DNA of 64,000 nucleotides from Auanema rhodensis (lineage: Eukaryota > Nematoda > Chromadorea > Rhabditida > Rhabditidae). The notes under the pieces are model-generated. The model did no database searches and was not told the DNA's origin. It saw only the letters and a program-made list of their open reading frames with translations. The first letter of the stretch is position 1. Each line of letters begins with the position of its first letter. Where the stretch lies: positions 1,364,001 through 1,428,000 of the forward strand of contig OZ059896.1 in NCBI GenBank assembly GCA_964057225.1, read 5' to 3'. The translations under genes were made by a program, and so were the position numbers. This document shows positions 1 to 11,400 of the stretch, in pieces.

Positions 1-787
1 AATCCGCATCGAATGCACTATACTACATTGAGAAACGCTTAATACAAAATTTAGTTATGATCGTTTGAAAAATGATGCATTAGTGTATGTTGAGTTTCCA
101 TGTACACTCAACATTGCTTCCAAAAACATTTTGACAAAAATTTTTTCGAAAAATTTCAAAAAAATTTAACGAAAAGTAGATGTTTTTAGATTCCTTTTTT
201 CAAGGCAAAAACGAAGGACAATGTAATTCAACGAAAAAATTAATTCTTCAGGGTGAAAATCGAGGATATAAGTGTGAACTTATATCAGTTCATATCTCGG
301 TGTATTTTCAAGCTAGCGCAAATCTGATAGTACAGATCGACGCAGCTTAAAAATCCGCATCGAATGCACTATACTAAATTGAGAAACGCTTAATACAAAA
401 ATTAGTTATGATCGTTTGAAAAATGATGCATTAGTGTATGTTGAGTTTCCATGTACACTCAAAATTGCTTCCAAAAACATTTTGACAAAAATTTTTTCGA
501 AAAATTTCAAAATAATTTAGCGAAAAGTAGATATTTTAGATTCCTTTTTTTGAGGCAAAAACGAAGGACAATGTAATTCAACGAAAAAATTAATTCTTCA
601 GGGTGAAAATCGAGGATATATGTGTGAACTTATATCAGTTGATATCTCGGTGCATTTTCAAGCTAGCGCAAATCTGATAGTACAGATCGACGCAGCTTAA
701 AAATCCGCATCGAATGCACTATACTACATTGAGAAACGCTTAATACAAAAATTAGTTATGATCGTTTGAAAAATGATGCATTAGTGT

Positions 788-815
788 ATGTTGAGTTTCC
801 ATGTACACTCAACAT
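788..815. other. Stem-loop I of the 351-bp monomer (representative copy)
   Basis: Arms ATGTTGAGT (788-796) and ACTCAACAT (807-815) are exact reverse complements, 9 bp with a 10-nt loop; this is monomer positions 87-114. An alternative 6-bp stem uses AGTGTA (783-788) with TACACT (804-809) and competes for the same bases. In the many copies reading ACTCAAAAT the 9-bp stem has one mismatch, and in TCCAAATTG copies more. Directly visible in sequence; biological role unknown. Confidence 0.8.
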
Positions 816-961
816 TGCTTCCAAAAACATTTTGACAAAAATTTTTTCGAAAAATTTCAAAATAATTTAGCGAAAAGTAGATGTTTTTAGATTCCTTTTT
901 TCGAGGCGAAAACGATGGACAATGTTATTCAACGAAAAAATTAATTCTTCAGGGTGAAAAT

Positions 962-1000
962 CGAGGATATAAGTGTGAACTTATATCAGTTGATATCTCG
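962..1000. other. Overlapping stem-loops II and III of the 351-bp monomer (representative copy)
   Basis: Stem II: GATATAAGT (966-974) pairs with ACTTATATC (979-987), 9 bp around a GTGA loop. Stem III: ATATCA (983-988) pairs with TGATAT (991-996), overlapping the right arm of stem II, so both cannot form together. An outer stem, CGAG (962-965) with CTCG (997-1000), encloses both. Subtypes alter the balance: ATAGGTG or ATATGTG copies weaken stem II, and TTCATAT copies break stem III. Dyads of this density are reported for several centromeric satellites that lack CENP-B boxes. Confidence 0.82.
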
Positions 1001-1022
1001 GTGCATTTTCAAGCTAGCGCAA

Positions 1023-1038
1023 ATCTGATAGTACAGAT
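1023..1038. other. Stem-loop IV of the 351-bp monomer (representative copy)
   Basis: ATCTG (1023-1027) pairs with CAGAT (1034-1038) around ATAGTA. The pairing is kept when the loop is ATAACA (the GATAACACAG copies). It is weakened in copies reading AATCCGATAG or AATTTGATAAC. Confidence 0.6.
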
Positions 1039-1754
1039 CGACGCAGCTTAAAAATCCGCATCGAATGCACTATACTACATTGAGAAACGCTTAATACAAA
1101 AATTAGTTATGATCGTTTGAAAAATGATGCATTAGTGTATGTTGAGTTTCCATGTACACTCAAAATTGCTTCCAAAAACATTTTGACAAAAATTTTTTCA
1201 AAAAATTTCAAAATAATTTAGCGAAAAGTAGATGTTTTTAGATTCCTTTTTTCAAGGCAAAAACGATGGACAATGTTATTCAACGAAAAAATTAATTCTT
1301 CAGGGTGAAAATCGAGGATATAGGTGTGAACTTATATCAGTTGATATCTCGGTGCATTTTCAAGCTAGCGCAAATCTGATAGTACAGATCGACGCAGCTT
1401 AAAAATCCGCATCGAATGCACTATACTACATTGAGAAACGCTTAATACAAAATTTAGTTATGATCGTTTGAAAAATGATGCATTAGTGTATGTTGAGTTT
1501 CCATGTACACTCAACATTGCTTCCAAAAACATTTTGACAAAAATTTTTTCGAAAAATTTCAAAATAATTTAACGAAAAGTAGATGTTTTTAGATTCCTTT
1601 TTTCAAGGCAAAAACGAAGGACAATGTAATTCAACGAAAAAATTAATTCTTCAGGGTGAAAATCGAGGATATAAGTGTGAACTTATATCAGTTCATATCT
1701 CGGTGTATTTTCAAGCTAGCGCAAATCTGATAGTACAGATCGACGCAGCTTAAA

Positions 1755-4700
1755 AATCCGCATCGAATGCACTATACTAAATTGAGAAACGCTTAATACA
1801 AAAATTAGTTATGATCGTTTGAAAAATGATGCATTAGTGTATGTTGAGTTTCCATGTACACTCAAAATTGCTTCCAAAAACATTTTGACAAAAATTTTTT
1901 CGAAAAATTTCAAAATAATTTAGCGAAAAGTAGATGTTTTTAGATTCCTTTTTTTGAGGCAAAAACGAAGAACAATGTAATTCAACGAAAAAATTAATTC
2001 TTCAGGGTGAAAATCGAGGATATAGGTGTGAACTTATATCAGTTGATATCTCGGTGCATTTTCAAGCTAGCGCAAATCCGATAGTACAGATCGACGCAGC
2101 TTAAAAATCCGCATCGAATGCACTATACTACATTGAGAAACGCTTAATACAAAATTTAGTTATGATCGTTTGAAAAATGATGCATTAGTGTATGTTGAGT
2201 TTCCATGTACATTCAACATTGCTTCCAAAAACATTTTGACAAAAATTTTTTCGAAAAATTTCAAAATAATTTAGCGAAAAGTAGATGTTTTTAGATTCCT
2301 TTTTTTGAGGCAAAAACGAAGGACAATGTAATTCAACGAAAAAATTAATTCTTCAGGGTGAAAATCGAGGATATAGGTGTGAACTTATATCAGTTGATAT
2401 CTCGGTGCATTTTCAAGCTAGCGCAAATCCGATAGTACAGATCGACGCAGCTTAAAAATCCGCATCGAATGCACTATACTACATTGAAAAACGCTTAATA
2501 CAAAATTTAGTTATGATCGTTTGAAAAATGATGCATTAGTGTATGTTGAGTTTCCATGTACACTCAACATTGCTTCCAAAAACATTTTGACAAATATTTT
2601 TTCGAAAAATTTCAAAATAATTTAGCGAAAAGTAGATGTTTTTAGATTCCTTTTTTCGAGGCAAAAACGATGGACAATGTTATTCAACGAAAAAATTAAT
2701 TCTTCAGGGTGAAAATCGAGGATATAAGTGTGAACTTATATCAGTTGATATCTCGGTGCATTTTCAAGCTAGCGCAAATCTGATAGTACAGATCGACGCA
2801 GCTTAAAAATCCGCATCGAATGCACTATACTACATTGAGAAACGCTTAATACAAAATTTAGTTATGATCGTTTGAAAAATGATGCATTAGTGTATGTTGA
2901 GTTTCCATGTACACTCAACATTGCTTCCAAAAACATTTTGACAAAAATTTTTTCGAAAAATTTCAAAATAATTTAGCGAAAAGTAGATGTTTTTAGATTC
3001 CTTTTTTCGAGGCAAAAACGATGGACAATGTTATTCAACGAAAAAATTAATTCTTCAGGGTGAAAATCGAGGATATAAGTGTGAACTTATATCAGTTGAT
3101 ATCTCGGTGCATTTTTAAGCTAGCGGAAATTTGATAACACAGATCGACGCAGCTTAAAAATCCGCATCGAATGCACTATACTACATTGAGAAACGCTTAA
3201 TACAAAAATTAGTTATGATCGTTTGAAAAATGATGCATTAGTGTATGTTGAGTTTCCATGTACACTTAACATTGCTTCCAAAAACATTTTGACAAAAATT
3301 TTTTCGAAAAATTTCAAAATAATTTAGCGAAAAGTAGATGTTTTTAGATTCCTTTTTTTGAGGCAAAAACGAAGAACAATGTAATTCAACGAAAAAATTA
3401 ATTCTTCAGGGTGAAAATCGAGGATATAGGTGTGAACTTATATCAGTTGATATCTCGGTGCATTTTCAAGCTAGCGCAAATCCGATAGTACAGATCGACG
3501 CAGCTTAAAAATCCGCATCGAATGCACTATACTACATTGAGAAACGCTTAATACAAAATTTAGTTATGATCGTTTGAAAAATGATGCATTAGTGTATGTT
3601 GAGTTTCCATGTACATTCAACATTGCTTCCAAAAACATTTTGACAAAAATTTTTTCGAAAAATTTCAAAATAATTTAGCGAAAAGTAGATGTTTTTAGAT
3701 TCCTTTTTTTGAGGCAAAAACGAAGGACAATGTAATTCAACGAAAAAATTAATTCTTCAGGGTGAAAATCGAGGATATAGGTGTGAACTTATATCAGTTG
3801 ATATCTCGGTGCATTTTCAAGCTAGCGCAAATCCGATAGTACAGATCGACGCAGCTTAAAAATCCGCATCGAATGCACTATACTACATTGAGAAACGCTT
3901 AATACAAAATTTAGTTATGATCGTTTGAAAAATGATGCATTAGTGTATGTTGAGTTTCCATGTACACTCAACATTGCTTCCAAAAACATTTTGACAAAAA
4001 TTTTTTCGAAAAATTTCAAAATAATTTAGCGAAAAGTAGATGTTTTTAGATTCCTTTTTTTGAGGCAAAAACGAAGGACAATGTAATTCAACGAAAAAAT
4101 TAATTCTTCAGGGTGAAAATCGAGGATATAGGTGTGAACTTATATCAGTTGATATCTCGGTGCATTTTCAAGCTAGCGCAAATCCGATAGTACAGATCGA
4201 CGCAGCTTAAAAATCCGCATCGAATGCACTATACTACATTGAAAAACGCTTAATACAAAATTTAGTTATGATCGTTTGAAAAATGATGCATTAGTGTATG
4301 TTGAGTTTCCATGTACACTCAACATTGCTTCCAAAAACATTTTGACAAAAATTTTTTCGAAAAATTTCAAAATAATTTAGCGAAAAGTAGATGTTTTTAG
4401 ATTCCTTTTTTCGAGGCAAAAACGATGGACAATGTTATTCAACGAAAAAATTAATTCTTCAGGGTGAAAATCGAGGATATAAGTGTGAACTTATATCAGT
4501 TGATATCTCGGTGCATTTTCAAGCTAGCGCAAATCTGATAGTACAGATCGACGCAGCTTAAAAATCCGCATCGAATGCACTATACTACATTGAGAAACGC
4601 TTAATACAAAATTTAGTTATGATCGTTTGAAAAATGATGCATTAGTGTATGTTGAGTTTCCATGTACACTCAACATTGCTTCCAAAAACATTTTGACAAA

Positions 4701-4913
4701 AATTTTTTCGAAAAATTTCAAAATAATTTAGCGAAAAGTAGATGTTTTTAGATTCCTTTTTTCGAGGCAAAAACGATGGACAATGTTATTCAACGAAAAA
4801 ATTAATTCTTCAGGGTGAAAATCGAGGATATAAGTGTGAACTTATATCAGTTGATATCTCGGTGCATTTTTAAGCTAGCGGAAATTTGATAACACAGATC
4901 GACGCAGCTTAAA
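1755..4913 (+). repeat. Adjacent 4- and 5-monomer repeats
   Basis: Monomers at 1755-3158 and 3159-4913 follow the same order of subtypes: a GAAGAAC/CCGATAG copy, an ATTCAAC copy, a TTGAAAAACGC copy, and a copy ending GGAAATTTGATAACAC. The rare ATTCAAC variant is 1404 bp (4 monomers) apart, at 2211 and 3615. The TTGAAAAACGC variant downstream of it is 1755 bp (5 monomers) apart. The second block therefore carries one additional TTGAGGC-type monomer (3861-4211), as expected from unequal exchange in register. Confidence 0.8.
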
Positions 4914-7900
4914 AATCCGCATCGAATGCACTATACTACATTGAGAAACGCTTAATACAAAAATTAGTTATGATCGTTTGAAAAATGATGCATTAGTGTA
5001 TGTTGAGTTTCCATGTACACTTAACATTGCTTCCAAAAACATTTTGACAAAAATTTTTTCGAAAAATTTCAAAATAATTTAGCGAAAAGTAGATGTTTTT
5101 AGATTCCTTTTTTCGAGGCAAAAACGATGGACAATGTTATTCAACGAAAAAATTAATTCTTCAGGGTGAAAATCGAGGATATAAGTGTGAACTTATATCA
5201 GTTGATATCTCGGTGCATTTTCAAGCTAGCGCAAATCTGATAGTACAGATCGACGCAGCTTTAAAATCCGCATCGAATGCACTATACTACATTGAGAAAC
5301 GCTTAATACAAAAATTAGTTATGATCGTTTGAAAAATGATGCATTAGTGTATGTTGAGTTTCCATGTACACTCAAAATTGCTTCCAAAAACATTTTGACA
5401 AAAATTTTTTCAAAAAATTTCAAAATAATTTAGCGAAAAGTAGATGTTTTTAGATTCCTTTTTTCAAGGCAAAAACGATGGACAATGTTATTCAACGAAA
5501 AAATTAATTCTTCAGGGTGAAAATCGAGGATATAGGTGTGAACTTATATCAGTTGATATCTCGGTGCATTTTCAAGCTAGCGCAAATCTGATAGTACAGA
5601 TCGACGCAGCTTAAAAATCCGCATCGAATGCACTATACTACATTGAGAAACGCTTAATACAAAATTTAGTTATGATCGTTTGAAAAATGATGCATTAGTG
5701 TATGTTGAGTTTCCATGTACACTCAACATTGCTTCCAAAAACATTTTGACAAAAATTTTTTCGAAAAATTTCAAAATAATTTAGCGAAAAGTAGATGTTT
5801 TTAGATTCCTTTTTTCAAGGCAAAAACGAAGGACAATGTAATTCAACGAAAAAATTAATTCTTCAGGGTGAAAATCGAGGATATAAGTGTGAACTTATAT
5901 CAGTTCATATCTCGGTGCATTTTCAAGCTAGCGCAAATCTGATAGTACAGATCGACGCAGCTTAAAAATCCGCATCGAATGCACTATACTAAATTGAGAA
6001 ACGCTTAATACAAAAATTAGTTATGATCGTTTGAAAAATGATGCATTAGTGTATGTTGAGTTTCCATGTACACTCAACATTGCTTCCAAAAACATTTTGA
6101 CAAAAATTTTTTCGAAAAATTTCAAAAAAATTTAACGAAAAGTAGATGTTTTTAGATTCCTTTTTTTGAGGCAAAAACGAAGGACAATGTAATTCAACGA
6201 AAAAATTAATTCTTCAGGGTGAAAATCGAGGATATAAGTGTGAACTTATATCAGTTCATATCTCGGTGTATTTTCAAGCTAGCGCAAATCTGATAGTACA
6301 GATCGACGCAGCTTAAAAATCCGCATCGAATGCACTATACTAAATTGAGAAACGCTTAATACAAAAATTAGTTATGATCGTTTGAAAAATGATGCATTAG
6401 TGTATGTTGAGTTTCCATGTACACTCAAAATTGCTTCCAAAAACATTTTGACAAAAATTTTTTCGAAAAATTTCAAAATAATTTAGCGAAAAGTAGATGT
6501 TTTTAGATTCCTTTTTTTGAGGCAAAAACGAAGGACAATGTAATTCAACGAAAAAATTAATTCTTCAGGGTGAAAATCGAGGATATAGGTGTGAACTTAT
6601 ATCAGTTGATATCTCGGTGCATTTTCAAGCTAGCGCAAATCTGATAGTACAGATCGACGCAGCTCAAAAATCCGCATCGAATGCACTATACTACATTGAG
6701 AAACGCTTAATACAAAATTTAGTTATGATCGTTTGAAAAATGATGCATTAGTGTATGTTGAGTTTCCATGTACACTCAAAATTGCTTCCAAAAACATTTT
6801 GACAAAAATTTTTTCGAAAAATTTCAAAATAATTTAGCGAAAAGTAGATGTTTTTAGATTCCTTTTTTTGAGGCAAAAACGAAGGACAATGTAATTCAAC
6901 GAAAAAATTAATTCTTCAGGGTGAAAATCGAGGATATAGGTGTGAACTTATATCAGTTGATATCTCGGTGCATTTTCAAGCTAGCGCAAATCCGATAGTA
7001 CAGATCGACGCAGCTTAAAAATCCGCATCGAATGCACTATACTACATTGAGAAACGCTTAATACAAAATTTAGTTATGATCGTTTGAAAAATGATGCATT
7101 AGTGTATGTTGAGTTTCCATGTACACTCAACATTGCTTCCAAAAACATTTTGACAAAAATTTTTTCGAAAAATTTCAAAATAATTTAGCGAAAAGTAGAT
7201 GTTTTTAGATTCCTTTTTTCGAGGCAAAAACGATGGACAATGTTATTCAACGAAAAAATTAATTCTTCAGGGGGAAAATCGAGGATATAAGTGTGAACTT
7301 ATATCAGTTGATATCTCGGTGCATTTTCAAGCTAGCGCAAATCTGATAGTACAGATCGACGCAGCTTAAAAATCCGCATCGAATGCACTATACTACATTG
7401 AGAAACGCTTAATACAAAATTTAGTTATGATCGTTTGAAAAATGATGCATTAGTGTATGTTGAGTTTCCATGTACACTCAACATTGCTTCCAAAAACATT
7501 TTGACAAAAATTTTTTCGAAAAATTTCAAAATAATTTAGCGAAAAGTAGATGTTTTTAGATTCCTTTTTTCAAGGCAAAAACGAAGGACAATGTAATTCA
7601 ACGAAAAAATTAATTCTTCAGGGTGAAAATCGAGGATATAAGTGTGAACTTATATCAGTTCATATCTCGGTGCATTTTCAAGCTAGCGCAAATCTGATAG
7701 TACAGATCGACGCAGCTTAAAAATCCGCATCGAATGCACTATACTAAATTGAGAAACGCTTAATACAAAAATTAGTTATGATCGTTTGAAAAATGATGCA
7801 TTAGTGTATGTTGAGTTTCCATGTACACTCAACATTGCTTCCAAAAACATTTTGACAAAAATTTTTTCGAAAATTTCAAAATAATTTAGCGAAAAGTAGA

Positions 7901-8422
7901 TGTTTTTAGATTCCTTTTTTCGAGGCAAAAACGATGGACAATGTTATTCAACGAAAAAATTAATTCTTCAGGGTGAAAATCGAGGATATAAGTGTGAACT
8001 TATATCAGTTGATATCTCGGTGCATTTTCAAGCTAGCGCAAATCTGATAGTACAGATCGACGCAGCTTAAAAATCCGCATCGAATGCACTATACTACATT
8101 GAGAAACGCTTAATACAAAATTTAGTTATGATCGTTTGAAAAATGATGCATTAGTGTATGTTGAGTTTCCATGTACACTCAACATTGCTTCCAAAAACAT
8201 TTTGACAAAAATTTTTTCGAAAAATTTCAAAATAATTTAGCGAAAAGTAGATGTTTTTAGATTCCTTTTTTCAAGGCAAAAACGAAGGACAATGTAATTC
8301 AACGAAAAAATTAATTCTTCAGGGTGAAAATCGAGGATATAAGTGTGAACTTATATCAGTTCATATCTCGGTGCATTTTCAAGCTAGCGCAAATCTGATA
8401 GTACAGATCGACGCAGCTTAAA

Positions 8423-11400
8423 AATCCGCATCGAATGCACTATACTAAATTGAGAAACGCTTAATACAAAAATTAGTTATGATCGTTTGAAAAATGATGC
8501 ATTAGTGTATGTTGAGTTTCCATGTACACTCAACATTGCTTCCAAAAACATTTTGACAAAAATTTTTTCGAAAATTTCAAAATAATTTAGCGAAAAGTAG
8601 ATGTTTTTAGATTCCTTTTTTCGAGGCAAAAACGATGGACAATGTTATTCAACGAAAAAATTAATTCTTCAGGGTGAAAATCGAAAATATAAGTGTGAAC
8701 TTATATCAGTTGATATCTCGGTGCATTTTTCAGCTAGCGCAAATCTGATAACACAGATCGACGCAGCTTAAAAATCCGCATCGAATGCACTATACTACAT
8801 TGAGAAACGCTTAATACCAAAATTAGTTATGATCGTTTGAAAAATGATGCATTAGTGTATGTTGAGTTTCCATGTACACTCAAAATTGCTTCCAAAAACA
8901 TTTTGACAAAAATTTTTTCGAAAAATTTCAAAATAATTTAGCGAAAAGTAGATGTTTTCAGATTCCTTTTTTTGAGGCAAAAACGATGGACAATGTTATT
9001 CAACGAAAAAATTAATTCTTCAGGGTGAAAATCGAGGATATAAGTGTGAACTTATATCAGTTCATATCTCGGTGCATTTTCAAGCTAGCGCAAATCTGAT
9101 AGTACAGATCGACGCAGCTTAAAAATCCGCATCGAATGCACTATACTACATTGAGAAACGCTTAATACAAAAATTAGTTATGATCGTTTGAAAAATGATG
9201 CATTAGTGTATGTTGAGTTTCCATGTACACTCAAAATTGCTTCCAAAAACATTTTGACAAAAATTTTTTCGAAAAATTTTAAAATAATTTAGCGAAAAGT
9301 AGATGTTTTCAGATTCCTTTTTTTGAGGCAAAAACGATGGACAATGTTATTCAACGAAAAAATTAATTCTTCAGGGTGAAAATCGAGGATATAAGTGTGA
9401 ACTTATATCAGTTGATATCTCGGTGCATTTTCAAGCTAGCGGAAATCTGATAACACAGATCGACGCAGCTTAAAATTCCGCATCGATTGCATTATACTAC
9501 AATGAGAAAAGCTTAATAAAAAAATTAGTTATGATCGTTTGAAAAATGATGCATTAGTGTATGTTGAGTTTCCATGTACACTCAAAATTGCTTCCAAAAA
9601 CATTTTGACAAAATTTTTTTCGAAAAATTTCAAAATAATTTAGCAAAAAGTAGATGTTTTTAGATTCCTTTTTTCGAGGCAAAAACGATGGACAATGTTA
9701 TTCAACGAAAAAATTAATTCTTCAGGGTGAAAATCGAGGATATAAGTGTGAACTTATATCAGTTGATATCTCGGTGCATTTTCAAGCTAGCGCAAATCTG
9801 ATAGTACAGATCGACGCAGCTTAAAAATCCGCATCGAATGCACTATACTACATTGAGAAACGCTTAATACAAAATTTAGTTATGATCGTTTGAAAAATGA
9901 TGCATTAGTGTATGTTGAGTTTCCATGTACACTCAACATTGCTTCCAAAAACATTTTGACAAAAATTTTTTCGAAAAATTTCAAAAAAATTTAACGAAAA
10001 GTAGATGTTTTTAGATTCCTTTTTTCAAGGCAAAAACGAAGGACAATGTAATTCAACGAAAAAATTAATTCTTCAGGGTGAAAATCGAGGATATAAGTGT
10101 GAACTTATATCAGTTCATATCTCGGTGTATTTTCAAGCTAGCGCAAATCTGATAGTACAGATCGACGCAGCTTAAAAATCCGCATCGAATGCACTATACT
10201 AAATTGAGAAACGCTTAATACAAAAATTAGTTATGATCGTTTGAAAAATGATGCATTAGTGTATGTTGAGTTTCCATGTACACTCAAAATTGCTTCCAAA
10301 AACATTTTGACAAAAATTTTTTCGAAAAATTTCAAAATAATTTAGCGAAAAGTAGATGTTTTTAGATTCCTTTTTTTGAGGCAAAAACGAAGGACAATGT
10401 AATTCAACGAAAAAATTAATTCTTCAGGGTGAAAATCGAGGATATAGGTGTGAACTTATATCAGTTGATATCTCGGTGCATTTTCAAGCTAGCGCAAATC
10501 TGATAGTACAGATCGACGCAGCTTAAAAATCCGCATCGAATGCACTATACTACATTGAGAAACGCTTAATACAAAATTTAGTTATGATCGTTTGAAAAAT
10601 GATGCATTAGTGTATGTTGAGTTTCCATGTACACTCAAAATTGCTTCCAAAAACATTTTGACAAAAATTTTTTCGAAAAATTTCAAAATAATTTAGCGAA
10701 AAGTAGATGTTTTTAGATTCCTTTTTTTGAGGCAAAAACGAAGGACAATGTAATTCAACGAAAAAATTAATTCTTCAGGGTGAAAATCGAGGATATAGGT
10801 GTGAACTTATATCAGTTGATATCTCGGTGCATTTTCAAGCTAGCGCAAATCTGATAGTACAGATCGACGCAGCTTAAAAATCCGCATCGAATGCACTATA
10901 CTACATTGAGAAACGCTTAATACAAAATTTAGTTATGATCGTTTGAAAAATGATGCATTAGTGTATGTTGAGTTTCCATGTACACTCAACATTGCTTCCA
11001 AAAACATTTTGACAAAAATTTTTTCGAAAAATTTCAGAATAATTTAGCGAAAAGTAGATGTTTTTAGATTCCTTTTTTCAAGGCAAAAACGAAGGACAAT
11101 GTAATTCAACGAAAAAATTAATTCTTCAGGGTGAAAATCGAGGATATAAGTGTGAACTTATATCAGTTCATATCTCGGTGCATTTTCAAGCTAGCGCAAA
11201 TCTGATAGTACAGATCGACGCAGCTTAAAAATCCGCATCGAATGCACTATACTAAATTGAGAAACGCTTAATACAAAAATTAGTTATGATCGTTTGAAAA
11301 ATGATGCATTAGTGTATGTTGAGTTTCCATGTACACTCAACATTGCTTCCAAAAACATTTTGACAAAAATTTTTTCGAAAATTTCAAAATAATTTAGCGA

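Noticed and set aside
141-160. CENP-B-box candidate around TTTTTTCGAAAAATTTC
   Set aside because: It has the TTCG and central A of the box but lacks the CGGG end. It fits better as an A/T-rich near-palindrome with a CpG at its centre.
180-207. Polyadenylation or terminator-like T run (GTTTTTAGATTCCTTTTTT)
   Set aside because: The T run recurs in every monomer with no gene or promoter nearby. It is part of the satellite consensus.
5093-5332. 79-codon open reading frame
   Set aside because: It lies wholly inside two satellite monomers. It is open only because one base change removes the usual TAA at the monomer end. No family resemblance or codon bias is apparent, and the equivalent frame is closed in nearly all other copies.
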